A DNA stretch of 25,628 nt from positions 1-25,628 of the forward strand of contig JAQUTM010000008.1 of NCBI GenBank assembly GCA_028694405.1, written 5' to 3'. Shown piece by piece: positions 1-7,990 of this stretch. Under the pieces are notes generated by a model, which saw nothing but the letters and a program-made list of their open reading frames with translations, ran no database searches and was not told the origin of the DNA. Numbering within the stretch: position 1 is the first letter of the stretch; each line of letters begins with the position of its first letter. Source of the DNA: Oscillospiraceae bacterium. GTDB taxonomy: Bacteria > Bacillota > Clostridia > Oscillospirales > Ruminococcaceae. Both the position numbers and the translations under genes were made by a program.

Positions 1-2
1 AT

Positions 3-1064
3 ATTATTGAAGAAATGCCTGCAAACGTGGTAAAGCGCATGTTGCAAAACGTAAACGCCGATACGCGTAAAATTATCAATCAGCTGCTAAACTATCCCGA
101 AAACAGCGCCGGCAGCATGATGACAACCGAATATGTAAGCTTAAAAAAAACCATGTCGGTAGAACAGGCGTTTTCACGCATTCGCCAAACAGGTGTAGAC
201 AAAGAGACAATTTATACCTGTTATGTAACTGACCGTGACCGTAAATTACTTGGGCTTGTTTCCGTAAAAGATTTGCTGCTGGCACAATACGAAGACTTGG
301 TTGGCGACATTATGGTAGAAAATATTATTTCTGTTACAACCTCTGATGACCAAGAGCTGGTTGCGCAACTATTTGATAAATACGCCTTTATTGCTCTGCC
401 TGTTGTAGACAGTGAAAATCGTCTGGTTGGCATTATTACCGTTGATGACGCCATTGACGTTATGCAAGAGGAGTTTACCGAAGATATTGAAAAAATGAAT
501 GCTATTGTCCCTACGGACAAGCAGTATTTAAAGCTTTCCCCTGTAGAGCTGTGGAAAGCCCGTATTCCATGGCTGTTGCTTTTGATGATTTCGGCAACCT
601 TTACCGGATTGATTATCAGCTCTTTTGAAACCGCCTTAGCTGCACAGGTAGCCCTTGTTGCCTATATTCCTATGTTAATGGACACCGGCGGAAACTCCGG
701 CAGCCAAGCTTCTGTTACCATTATTCGCGGCTTATCTCTTGGAGAAGTAGAGTTTGCGGATTGGTACAAGGTTATCTGGAAAGAAATACGCACAGCTTTG
801 CTGTGCGGTGTAACCCTTTCTGCGGCAACCTTTTTTAAATTGATGTTGTTTGACCGTGTGGGTACTTTGGTTGCCTTGGTGGTAAGCGGTACCTTGCTGG
901 TTACGGTATTGGTTGCAAAAATGGTGGGCTGTACTTTGCCTATGCTGTCTAAAAAAATGGGCTTTGACCCCGCAGTTATGAGCGCGCCTTTTATTACCAC
1001 CATTGTAGATGCAATTTCTTTATTTGTTTATTTTTCTATTGCCAAAGCCCTGTTGGGTTTATAA
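3..1064 (+). CDS. mgtE: MgtE-family magnesium channel/transporter, 5' end cut by window
   Basis: This is a cytoplasmic-membrane Mg2+ channel whose cytosolic CBS domains gate the pore according to internal Mg2+. The frame is open to the left edge (codons for I-I-E-E precede the first visible Met at 15), so the start lies outside and only about 353 of the usual ~450 residues are present. Counting from the Met at 15, residues 1-30 are the end of the MgtE N domain, about 31-155 are a CBS pair (ending in LVGIITVDDAIDVM), and about 180-349 are five membrane helices. The family signatures are visible: MLMDTGGNSGSQAS in the first pore segment and GFDPAVMSAPFITTIVD in the last, the latter carrying the conserved pore Asp. 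The gene is followed at once by a bidirectional terminator. The assignment is secure; CorA-type proteins look quite different. Confidence 0.95.
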   Translation: MIEEMPANVVKRMLQNVNADTRKIINQLLNYPENSAGSMMTTEYVSLKKTMSVEQAFSRIRQTGVDKETIYTCYVTDRDRKLLGLVSVKDLLLAQYEDLVGDIMVENIISVTTSDDQELVAQLFDKYAFIALPVVDSENRLVGIITVDDAIDVMQEEFTEDIEKMNAIVPTDKQYLKLSPVELWKARIPWLLLLMISATFTGLIISSFETALAAQVALVAYIPMLMDTGGNSGSQASVTIIRGLSLGEVEFADWYKVIWKEIRTALLCGVTLSAATFFKLMLFDRVGTLVALVVSGTLLVTVLVAKMVGCTLPMLSKKMGFDPAVMSAPFITTIVDAISLFVYFSIAKALLGL

Positions 1065-1079
1065 TATGTTTTTATAAAA

Positions 1080-1130
1080 ACAAAATGGCTTGCAGCGCGT
1101 TTCTGCAAGCCATTTTGTATTATTTTTTCT
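1080..1130. terminator. Bidirectional intrinsic terminator between mgtE and the convergent regulator gene
   Basis: A perfect 16-bp inverted repeat (1080-1095 with 1103-1118) encloses a 7-base loop. A T-rich run follows on the plus strand (1118-1128), and an A-rich stretch (1075-1080) provides Ts for the minus strand. The hairpin abuts the stop codon of the minus-strand gene at 1120, so it probably ends both transcripts. Confidence 0.85.
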
Positions 1131-1716
1131 GCTCTGGTGTATAAACATAAAGTCCGTCTTGACTACAGTAATAGTAAATTTTACCCTTTTGCCGCTTTGG
1201 AAAACGCACCTCTGGGTTTTGCTCGGGGTATAGCTTTATCAGCAAAACTCTGTCACTTACTATATGTGCCACAAAAGAAATAAAATGTGCTTTTGTCATA
1301 ACATGAGTAAAAGTAATATAATAATCATCTTCTACCTGTTCCACTGTCAGGCTGTGCTTTTCATCTGGGCTTTGTGCCTGTAAAGCTGCCAGTTTACGTC
1401 CGCAGCAAGATAGTTCCGTCTCTCCCGTTGCCGTTATCACATTGCCACAGCAGGGACAGGTATAAAATTTTAATCGTCTCATATTGCCTCCGTCCAAATC
1501 GTTGGGGGCCAAATCGCCCTGTAAAATCTTTTCCATATCTACTTCCAGCAAAGCAGATAAAGCCGTCAGCAGCGATACATCGGGCAAGCCCACGCCGCGT
1601 TCCCATTTTGAAACAGTTTTATCACTGATGTGCAGCTGTTCTGCCAACTGTTTTTGTGTCATGCCTTTTTCTGTGCGCAACTTTAAAATCAAATTACCCA
1701 CTTTTGTGTAATCCAT
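1120..1716 (-). CDS. XRE-family regulator fused to a desulfoferrodoxin/superoxide-reductase-like module
   Basis: This is a predicted cytoplasmic transcription factor of 198 residues. Residues 6-60 form an XRE/Cro-type HTH (QKQLAEQLHISDKTVSKWERG). Residues 85-109 match the N-terminal iron site of desulfoferrodoxin: C87-x2-C90, then C104-C105 in LSCCGRKL. Residues 118-192 resemble the superoxide reductase fold. H121 (in EKH), H138 (in HVM), H144 (six residues after H138) and C184 occupy the family's metal-ligand positions, but the last His (CNxH) is Asp187 (CSQD). I chose the ATG at 1716 because a run of Gs just upstream serves as Shine-Dalgarno; the in-frame ATG at 1731 lies in front of that run. 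The gene diverges from the ABC-F gene. The domain reading is by motif only. A redox- or metal-sensing regulator is an inference. Confidence 0.85.
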   Translation of the reverse strand: MDYTKVGNLILKLRTEKGMTQKQLAEQLHISDKTVSKWERGVGLPDVSLLTALSALLEVDMEKILQGDLAPNDLDGGNMRRLKFYTCPCCGNVITATGETELSCCGRKLAALQAQSPDEKHSLTVEQVEDDYYITFTHVMTKAHFISFVAHIVSDRVLLIKLYPEQNPEVRFPKRQKGKIYYYCSQDGLYVYTPEQKK

Positions 1717-1783
1717 ATTTATCCCCCCCATAGCCTAAGGATACTACACAAAAAAACAAAGCACAATAAACGCTTCGTAGAGT

Positions 1784-1812
1784 TTGGTGTTTTTGGCTTT
1801 GTTGTGTATAAT
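1784..1812 (+). promoter_or_regulatory. Candidate sigma-A promoter for the ABC-F gene
   Basis: TATAAT at 1807-1812 is a perfect -10 box. TTGGTG at 1784-1789 is a weak -35 at 17-bp spacing. It lies 43 bases upstream of the TTG start at 1855, in the divergent intergenic region. Confidence 0.5.
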
Positions 1813-1854
1813 AAGGATAAAAGAAACTTACTGTAAAGAATACGAGGGAAGAAA

Positions 1855-3621
1855 TTGGTACTATTAACAGGCGATAAATTATGTAAAGCTTACACCCAGC
1901 GTAAATTGCTGGACGAGACTGCTTTCAGCATTGAAAGTGGCGATAAGATAGGTATTGTTGGCGTAAACGGTACAGGCAAAACAACGTTTTTGCGCATTTT
2001 GGCAGGGGAGGAGCCTTTGGACAACGGCTCTCTCATGAAAGCAGGCGGCCTGCGCATTGGCTATTTGCCCCAAAACCCTGATTTTGGGCAAGACAACACC
2101 ATTTTGCAACAAGTTTTACTGGGGGTTTCAGGCGAAGCGAAAGAATATGAGTGCAAAAGTATTTTAAACAAACTGGAACTTACAAACCACGATATAAAAA
2201 TCAGTACCTTATCGGGCGGTCAGCAAAAGCGTGTGGCGTTGGCGGCCGCTTTGGTGCGCGATGTAGACCTGCTGATTTTAGACGAGCCCACCAACCATTT
2301 GGACAGCGACATGGTAACGTGGCTGGAAAGCTATTTAGCTGCCTACAAAGGCGCGGTACTGATGGTAACGCATGACCGCTATTTTTTAGACCGTGTTACA
2401 AACCGCATTTTAGAGCTTTGCAACGGTAAGCTTTACAGCTACAGCTGTAACTATACCAAGTTTTTACAGCAAAAAGCACAGCGCGAGGAAATGGCCGCCG
2501 CCAATGAGCGCAAACGCCAAAGCCTGGTGCGCCGAGAGGTAGAGTGGATTTTGCAGGGTCCCTGTGCCCGTGGCACAAAAAGCCAATACCGTATTGACCG
2601 ATTAAAACAACTGCAAAGCGAAAAAGTAGACCTTACCAAGCAAAGTGTAGAATTGTCTTCCATGTCCAGCCGATTGGGCCGTAAAATTATAGAGCTTGCG
2701 CATATTTACAAAGGCTTTGACGGCAAACCACTGATTGAAGATTTTTCTTACTTGCTTTTGCGCAGTGACCGTATCGGTATTATTGGCCGCAATGGCATTG
2801 GTAAATCTACCTTGCTCAAATTGATTATGGGCCAGCTACAGCCGGACAGCGGCACAGTGGATATTGGCGAAACGGTAAAAATCGGTTATTTTGCACAACA
2901 GTGCGAGGATATGAACCCTGCCCAAAGACCCATTGATTATGTAAAAGAAGAATCTAACGCCATTGAAACACCTGACGGCATTTTAACCGCCTCACAATTA
3001 CTGGAAAAATTTTTATTTGACGGAGACTTGCAATATACCACCATCAGCCGCTTATCGGGTGGGGAGCGCCGCAGACTGTTTTTGCTTAAAATTTTAATGG
3101 GCGCACCCAACGTACTGATATTAGATGAGCCCACCAACGATTTGGACATTGAAACGCTAACCATATTGGAGGACTATCTGTCTACCTTTGCAGGTGCCGT
3201 TATTATGGTAAGCCACGACCGCTATTTTTTGGATAAAATTGCAAACCGCATTTTCTCTTTTGAAAACGGTACCATTCAAAGCTACATGGGCGGATATACC
3301 GACTGGTTGATACAGCAGGAGGCTAAAACACCTGCACCCGCCGCCAAAGCCGAAAGCTCTAAACAGACCGCAGCGCGCACCGGCGGTGAAAAAACAAAAT
3401 TTTCGTTTAAAGAACAGCGAGAATTTGATACCATTGATGCGGACATTTCCGCGCTAGAGGCAGCTATCGAAACCGTAGATATACAAATGACGAAAGCCGC
3501 CAGTAACTTTGCACAGCTACAACAGCTTACCGCCGAAAAAGAAACGCTTACCGCACAGTTAAGCGAGAAAATGGACCGTTGGGTTTATTTAAACGATTTA
3601 AACGAGAGCTTTAACAAATAG
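1855..3621 (+). CDS. ABC-F family ATPase, Uup-like
   Basis: This is a soluble ribosome-associated ABC-F protein of 588 residues with two ATPase cassettes and no membrane segments. Cassette 1 has Walker A GVNGTGKTT (36-44), signature LSGGQQ (119-124) and Walker B LLILDEPTNHLD with Glu144. Cassette 2 has GRNGIGKST, LSGGERRR and VLILDEPTNDLD. The inter-cassette linker contains a basic helix (RREVEWILQG). The C-terminus, after an Ala/Lys-rich spacer, is a coiled coil starting KFSFKEQREFDTID and ending in DRWVYLNDLNE, which is characteristic of the Uup subgroup. The start is TTG at 1855, preceded by GAGGGAAG at 1844; no ATG gives a better N-terminus. Uup-type proteins are linked to ribosome assembly and translation. 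A role in antibiotic resistance is less likely given the subgroup. The next gene lies 18 bases downstream in the same frame. Confidence 0.92.
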   Translation: MVLLTGDKLCKAYTQRKLLDETAFSIESGDKIGIVGVNGTGKTTFLRILAGEEPLDNGSLMKAGGLRIGYLPQNPDFGQDNTILQQVLLGVSGEAKEYECKSILNKLELTNHDIKISTLSGGQQKRVALAAALVRDVDLLILDEPTNHLDSDMVTWLESYLAAYKGAVLMVTHDRYFLDRVTNRILELCNGKLYSYSCNYTKFLQQKAQREEMAAANERKRQSLVRREVEWILQGPCARGTKSQYRIDRLKQLQSEKVDLTKQSVELSSMSSRLGRKIIELAHIYKGFDGKPLIEDFSYLLLRSDRIGIIGRNGIGKSTLLKLIMGQLQPDSGTVDIGETVKIGYFAQQCEDMNPAQRPIDYVKEESNAIETPDGILTASQLLEKFLFDGDLQYTTISRLSGGERRRLFLLKILMGAPNVLILDEPTNDLDIETLTILEDYLSTFAGAVIMVSHDRYFLDKIANRIFSFENGTIQSYMGGYTDWLIQQEAKTPAPAAKAESSKQTAARTGGEKTKFSFKEQREFDTIDADISALEAAIETVDIQMTKAASNFAQLQQLTAEKETLTAQLSEKMDRWVYLNDLNESFNK

Positions 3622-3639
3622 GCTTTTGCCGGCTTTGAG

Positions 3640-4773
3640 GTGACTATCACGAATTTTTACGCACCTGCTTTTTATAAAAAATTTCAGTGTATCGGTTCTG
3701 CCTGCAGCGATAACTGCTGTATTGGCTGGGAAATTGATATTGACGAAAAAACAGCTGCCGCATATGGTAACACACGCGGCGATTTTGGAAAACGCTTAAG
3801 CCAAAACATTGCGTTGCAGCCGCAGCCGCATTTTATTTTAAAAGGGGAGCGCTGTCCTTTTTTAAATAGCCGTAACCTATGCGACATTATTTTAAATTTA
3901 GGCGCACACAATCTGTGCGAAATTTGCGATAAGCACCCGCGCTTTTTTGAATGGTTTGACGGTCTAACCGAATGTGGGCTGGGGCTTTGCTGTGAGCAAG
4001 CTTGCCGTTTGCTTTTTGCCGAAAGTACCCCGCTTACCTTTGAAAGTTGGAGCGCCCACGCCCCTGAAAATCAGCCAAATCCCGATGATAAGTTGTTTTC
4101 GGTATTGCATGAGGCACGCACGGTTGCTTTTGCCTTGGCACAAAACCGCACCTTTTCCCTGCCGCAGCGCATGGTGCTTTTGCTATGCTTTGCTGAGGAG
4201 CTGCAACAGCAAATCTTTACCGATGGCACAAATTTTGAGACAATTTTAAATTACTACCGTTCTGCTGATTTTTTAAAGAAACAGTTGCAAAATCAGCTTG
4301 CAGCTGTAACGCCCACAACGCAGCAAGCATGGTGGGACAGTTTACTGGCATTATTGGCAGCACAAGAGCCCATTGACGAAACGTGGCCTACTTATCTGCA
4401 AGAAATTACCACAAATTTGCCAAAGCTTTTGGGGCGAGGTACCGCCTCGCTTTTTTCTGTACCCGCAGCTTATTTTTACGAGCATTTACTTGTTTATTTT
4501 ATCTATCGCTATTTTTTAAAAGCCGCTTTTGACGGTGAAGTGCTTGCCCGCATAAAATTTGCCTGTATCAGCACTGTAACCATTGCTTTATTTAACGCAC
4601 ACTTTACCACCTGTAAAGAAGCGGCTGCGCCGGTTTCTCCCTTGGTTTTTGCCACAAAGCTTTACAGCAAACAAGTGGAATATTGCACAGATAACTTAGA
4701 TGCTTTTTTAGACGAATCCGCTTTAAATCCGTTTTTTTCGTTGGATTGCCTGATACAGCTGTTTTTATTTTAA
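3640..4773 (+). CDS. FliB-family (flagellin lysine-N-methylase-like) cysteine-rich protein
   Basis: The 377-residue protein resembles FliB, which methylates lysines of flagellin and is thought to carry an iron-sulfur cluster. Cysteines are concentrated in the first third: C17, C22, C26-C27 (GSACSDNCCIGW), C72, C81, C93, C96, C112, C117-C118 and C122. The C-terminal ~230 residues are helical without clear motifs. The start is GTG at 3640, overlapping the GAGG that would serve as Shine-Dalgarno, and no ATG lies nearby. The preceding stop (TAG, 3619-3621) is in the same frame, so translational coupling with the ABC-F gene is likely. No flagellar gene is visible, so the substrate is unknown and flagellin should not be assumed. 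Confidence 0.8.
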   Translation: MTITNFYAPAFYKKFQCIGSACSDNCCIGWEIDIDEKTAAAYGNTRGDFGKRLSQNIALQPQPHFILKGERCPFLNSRNLCDIILNLGAHNLCEICDKHPRFFEWFDGLTECGLGLCCEQACRLLFAESTPLTFESWSAHAPENQPNPDDKLFSVLHEARTVAFALAQNRTFSLPQRMVLLLCFAEELQQQIFTDGTNFETILNYYRSADFLKKQLQNQLAAVTPTTQQAWWDSLLALLAAQEPIDETWPTYLQEITTNLPKLLGRGTASLFSVPAAYFYEHLLVYFIYRYFLKAAFDGEVLARIKFACISTVTIALFNAHFTTCKEAAAPVSPLVFATKLYSKQVEYCTDNLDAFLDESALNPFFSLDCLIQLFLF

Positions 4774-5100
4774 AAAGTTATTTTGCTGCTTTTTTTGTAT
4801 TTTATTTTTATAGGCTCTGTTCTTAATTAGTATAGATATAGCTTGATAAAATATAAAATGCATTAAAATAGGATAAAACATCAACACTTTACACTGTAAG
4901 AAAAGTTGTTTGTGTCCACTTTTTACTTGAGCATTATATTAGCAGGGTTACGCAAATAAAGCACCTGATAGGAGTAACCTATGGGGCTAAAGCTGTGGAA
5001 AACCAATCTATGTCATCAATAAATGCTTTTCTGTTGAAAAACATTATGTTTTGAAACCGTAATTTGTATAGTTGCAAAAAATTATTAAAGGGAAATATTT
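4774..5100. other. 327-base AT-rich intergenic region without an established gene
   Basis: Only weak signals are visible. There is a 6-bp A/T hairpin right after the FliB-like stop (AAAAAG...CTTTTT), too weak to call a terminator with confidence. There is a short 11-base palindrome TTACACTGTAA at 4889-4899, and a TTGATA/TAAAAT pair at 4843-4869 with a 15-base spacer. A GGTTAC...GTAACC inverted repeat (4946-4951/4974-4979) overlaps the Shine-Dalgarno of a 13-codon reading frame. No tRNA-like or riboswitch-like fold was recognised. Confidence 0.5.
4981..5022 (+). CDS. Possible 13-codon leader peptide upstream of the CPBP gene
   Basis: An ATG at 4981 has AGGAG at 4970-4974 with a 6-base gap and is followed by 13 codons (MGLKLWKTNLCHQ) and TAA. 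The ribosome binding site is better than that of many real genes here, but an ORF this short occurs by chance easily. It ends 78 bases before the CPBP start. It could be a leader peptide or nothing. Confidence 0.2.
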   Translation: MGLKLWKTNLCHQ

Positions 5101-5832
5101 ATGAAAAATAATACTGTGCGTTTGTCAATTCTTTTGGCTTCATTTGTTTCTTTATGGGTGATAATATCAGTTTTTCAGTCGACTGCCATATGGTTTGTTA
5201 TCATAAATATTGTAGCTATCTGTATAATTGCTAAATATAAAAACGCTGATAAAAAAGCTGTATTCTTGGGATTTGTATTTGGCATAATATGTATTCCCTC
5301 AAGCGTTATAATGGGAATATCCGTAATTTTGCCCTACATTGCCTCTGTTTGTGTATTTAAAAAGAGTAGCAACAAAATTTACATATTTAATAATGGCAAA
5401 AAAAGCTGGCCGGTTATAACACTAATCCTTACTTTTGTAGTAGGTGGTGTATTGGGCTTTATCAATATACTGTTTGCCTTGTCTGCTATGGCCATTAACC
5501 CATCATTTAATATACAGTGGTTTATTGACGCCTTAAGAGCAGGTGTTTTTGAAGAAATTTTCTTTCGACTATTTTTCTTTGCACTTTGTATTATCGTTAC
5601 AAAAGATAAACCGCTTTCACGCATGCAAAATATATTATGTTATATAATAATGATAGTTCCGCATGTATTAATACACTTTAATTTGCAAAGCTTTAATATT
5701 GGAAGCTTTATTATGTTATCCCTGCTGTTTGGTTTGCCATTTGCCATTATGCAAAGAAAGGTTAATCTTATTTCAGCTATAGGAGTACATTCTTTTGTTG
5801 ATCTGCTAAGGTTTTGTGTTTTAGGTGTGTAA
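5101..5832 (+). CDS. CPBP-family intramembrane metalloprotease (CAAX protease/bacteriocin-processing type)
   Basis: This is a 243-residue integral membrane protein with about seven hydrophobic segments. The CPBP (Abi) motifs are visible in order: E151-E152-x3-R156 (FEEIFFR), H188 and H192 in PHVLIHF, and H230-x3-D234 near the C-terminus. These residues are expected to form the membrane-embedded metal site. Bacterial members are tied to peptide maturation, bacteriocin immunity or regulated proteolysis; the substrate cannot be read here. ATG at 5101 is preceded by AAAGGGAAA. The gene and its flanks are visibly more A/T-rich than neighbouring genes, and it appears monocistronic, ending before the terminator at 5978. 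Confidence 0.88.
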   Translation: MKNNTVRLSILLASFVSLWVIISVFQSTAIWFVIINIVAICIIAKYKNADKKAVFLGFVFGIICIPSSVIMGISVILPYIASVCVFKKSSNKIYIFNNGKKSWPVITLILTFVVGGVLGFINILFALSAMAINPSFNIQWFIDALRAGVFEEIFFRLFFFALCIIVTKDKPLSRMQNILCYIIMIVPHVLIHFNLQSFNIGSFIMLSLLFGLPFAIMQRKVNLISAIGVHSFVDLLRFCVLGV

Positions 5833-5977
5833 CGCTAATAAAAATAGGGGAAACTGGTATGCAGTAAACTATAAATAGGGTATTGCGTGGCCTGCTATAC
5901 AAAGAATTATTGGCTAAAAACTCATTGTTTTACAATAACAAAGCGTTTTATATTATTTTTTAGTTTTACAATTTAAA

Positions 5978-6024
5978 AACCGCACCTTGTGTAATAAAGC
6001 TTACTCAAGGTGCGGTTCTTTTTT
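5978..6024. terminator. Bidirectional intrinsic terminator between the CPBP gene and the minus-strand small gene
   Basis: A perfect 12-bp stem, AACCGCACCTTG (5978-5989) with CAAGGTGCGGTT (6006-6017), is followed by six Ts (6019-6024) on the plus strand and by TTTAAAT on the minus strand. It lies 14 bases beyond the stop of the minus-strand gene at 6031. Confidence 0.85.
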
Positions 6025-6030
6025 ATTCTG

Positions 6031-6282
6031 TTATTTATTGCCCGGTGTACCGCTGTCAACTACTGCCATCATATCGTTGTATAGCGCAATATCCTCCGCC
6101 AGGAGTTTAATATTAGATTCCAGTATGCGCCCGTCAGGTGTTTTTACGGTAATGGCAACTATTGTTCCCTCTGCGATACAGGTGTCTTGTACCGTTTTAA
6201 AAAAAGGCATTACCTTGGGGTGATTTGCTAAGAATTTATCCTTAGCCAATTTTGCTTTTAACAAAAGTGTAGGGTTTATCAT
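6031..6282 (-). CDS. Small conserved-looking hypothetical protein, 83 aa
   Basis: This is a soluble acidic/hydrophobic protein without Cys pairs or membrane segments beyond its single Cys. The sequence has an N-terminal helix (LLLKAKLAKDKFLANHPKV), a predicted beta-hairpin centre (GTIVAITVKTPDGRILESNIKL) and a C-terminal helix. ATG at 6282 is preceded by AGGAG 10 bases upstream, and the gene begins 20 bases after the stop of the metallo-beta-lactamase gene, so both are probably one transcript. I recognise no named domain. Similar small proteins occur in Clostridia as hypotheticals, as far as I recall. Coding status is supported by the ribosome binding site, position and terminator; function is unknown. 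Confidence 0.75.
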   Translation of the reverse strand: MINPTLLLKAKLAKDKFLANHPKVMPFFKTVQDTCIAEGTIVAITVKTPDGRILESNIKLLAEDIALYNDMMAVVDSGTPGNK

Positions 6283-6302
6283 GTGTATTTGCTCCTAAAA
6301 TT

Positions 6303-7907
6303 TTATCTCTGCCATTTATCGCACAATGCCTCTATCTGGCTGGTAAATTTGGCTAAATCTTTGTTTGTGCCGCCGCTGTTTTGCTGTATAACTGCCGTTA
6401 GCCGTTTACCGGACGCAAGCAAACGTGCAAAAGCTGCCGGTATACTTCTTTTTTCCTCTGTCGCCGCTTTTTCAACTTTTTTACGGCTGCCTTGGGCAAT
6501 TTGTTTTTCTTTGCTTAAGTTCCAGCTATCTCCACTATATGGCGCAGTTGCATTTTTGTGCAGCTCTGTCTGTATTCTTTGCGCCATGGTTTCGCACGAA
6601 GCCGTATTGCCGTGTATTACAAAAAACCCTTTTGGTGTATCGCCAAAAGCAGCTGCCCACTTCATCAAGCCCTCATTGTCCGCATGACCGCTAACGCCTG
6701 CCAGCTGTTTTATTTTTGCTTGTACTTCTATGCTTTCGCCAAAAATCTTAACTTCTTTGCTGCCCTCTATTAAGCTGCGGCCGAGGGTTCCCACCGCTTG
6801 ATAGCCCACAAATAACACCGTACATTCCGGTCTCCACAGGTTATGCTTTAAGTGATGCTTAATGCGTCCCGCATCACACATACCGCTTGCAGAAATAATC
6901 ACCTTTGGCTCTTTTTCAAAGTTAATCAGTCGCGAATCGTCCGAAGTAACACTTATTTTTAACCCGCTAAAGTAAAGAGGATTTACTCCTTTTTTTACTA
7001 AAGCTAATGTATCGGCATCAAAGCATCTTCCGGTATTTTCATTAAATATCTGGGTGGCTTCTGCCGCTAACGGGCTATCCACATACACCGAAAAATTTCC
7101 GTGCCCTTTTACGCGTTTTTCCTCTTTTATCTGCCGCAAAAAATACAACATTTCTTGAGTACGCCCCACTGCAAAAGCAGGAATCACCACGTTTCCGCCT
7201 CTGTCAAAAGTTGTCTGCAAAATCTCTGTCAATTCATTTAAATAATCCGGACGCGGCCCGTGGCTTCTGTCTCCGTAGGTGGACTCCATAATCACATAGT
7301 CTGCCTGTTTCATGTAGGTGGGATTTTTAATAATCGGTTGATTTGTGTTGCCGATATCTCCCGAAAAAACAAGCTTTTCCTGCCGAGCATTTTCTGTAAC
7401 CCATATTTCAATGCTGGCAGAGCCCAATAAATGCCCGGCATCTACAAATCGTATCTTTATCCCATCAAAAACTTGGGTCTCTTTTTCGTAATCACAGGGA
7501 ACAAGCTGTTTGATGGCTCCCATTGCGTCATTCATGGTGTATAGCGGCACATACATTTCTTTACCGGCGCGCTGCGCTTTCCGATTGCGCCACTCCGCCT
7601 CAAACTCTTGTATATGCGCCGAATCTCGCAGCATAATATCGCACAAATCTGCGGTAGCGGCTGTGGCATAAATGCTGCCTCTAAAACCTTGTGCGTACAA
7701 AAGCGGCAATTTCCCCGAATGGTCAATATGTGCGTGAGTAAGCAGCACACAGTCAATATTCGCCGGTGCCAAAGGCAGTTCAACGTTTTCGTACTCATCT
7801 GGGCCCTGCTCCAGTCCACAATCAATCAAAATGTTTTTGCCGCAAGCCTCCAAAAGGGTGCAGCTGCCGGTAACTTCGTGAGCGGCGCCTAAAAATGTTA
7901 AAGTCAT
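6303..7907 (-). CDS. Beta-CASP metallo-beta-lactamase fold RNA-processing nuclease
   Basis: This is a predicted cytoplasmic zinc-dependent ribonuclease of 534 residues. The N-terminal metallo-beta-lactamase core shows HAHIDHSG (two-zinc motif), VFSGDIG and ESTYGDRSH. The beta-CASP insert and closing motifs follow: ISASGMCDAGRIKHHL and GVSGHADNEGL. The C-terminal ~90 residues (after roughly 445) are Lys/Ala-rich and unassigned. I start at 7907 (MTLTFLGAAHE), where GGGAG precedes the ATG; an ORF extension to 7964 lacks both a binding site and homology-like sequence. A TATACT -10-like box lies at 7955-7960 on this strand. It belongs to the broad RNA-specificity/CPSF-like group (similar to the YSH1/KsgA-neighbour type), distinct from RNase J. 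The downstream partner is the 83-aa gene. Confidence 0.9.
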   Translation of the reverse strand: MTLTFLGAAHEVTGSCTLLEACGKNILIDCGLEQGPDEYENVELPLAPANIDCVLLTHAHIDHSGKLPLLYAQGFRGSIYATAATADLCDIMLRDSAHIQEFEAEWRNRKAQRAGKEMYVPLYTMNDAMGAIKQLVPCDYEKETQVFDGIKIRFVDAGHLLGSASIEIWVTENARQEKLVFSGDIGNTNQPIIKNPTYMKQADYVIMESTYGDRSHGPRPDYLNELTEILQTTFDRGGNVVIPAFAVGRTQEMLYFLRQIKEEKRVKGHGNFSVYVDSPLAAEATQIFNENTGRCFDADTLALVKKGVNPLYFSGLKISVTSDDSRLINFEKEPKVIISASGMCDAGRIKHHLKHNLWRPECTVLFVGYQAVGTLGRSLIEGSKEVKIFGESIEVQAKIKQLAGVSGHADNEGLMKWAAAFGDTPKGFFVIHGNTASCETMAQRIQTELHKNATAPYSGDSWNLSKEKQIAQGSRKKVEKAATEEKRSIPAAFARLLASGKRLTAVIQQNSGGTNKDLAKFTSQIEALCDKWQR

Positions 7908-7990
7908 TCCTTTATCTCCCTTTTTATCGCAATGTTTGAATATCGTTTTATTACAGTATAACACGCCTTTTATATTTTTTATACCTTTGT

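Noticed and set aside
1717..1731. Upstream ATG adding five residues (MGGIN) to the XRE regulator
   Set aside because: These codons are the G-rich Shine-Dalgarno of the ATG at 1716; no binding site precedes 1731.
4774..4800. Terminator after the FliB-like gene
   Set aside because: The AAAAAG/CTTTTT stem is only 6 bp of mostly A-T pairs with an 11-base loop; not convincing.
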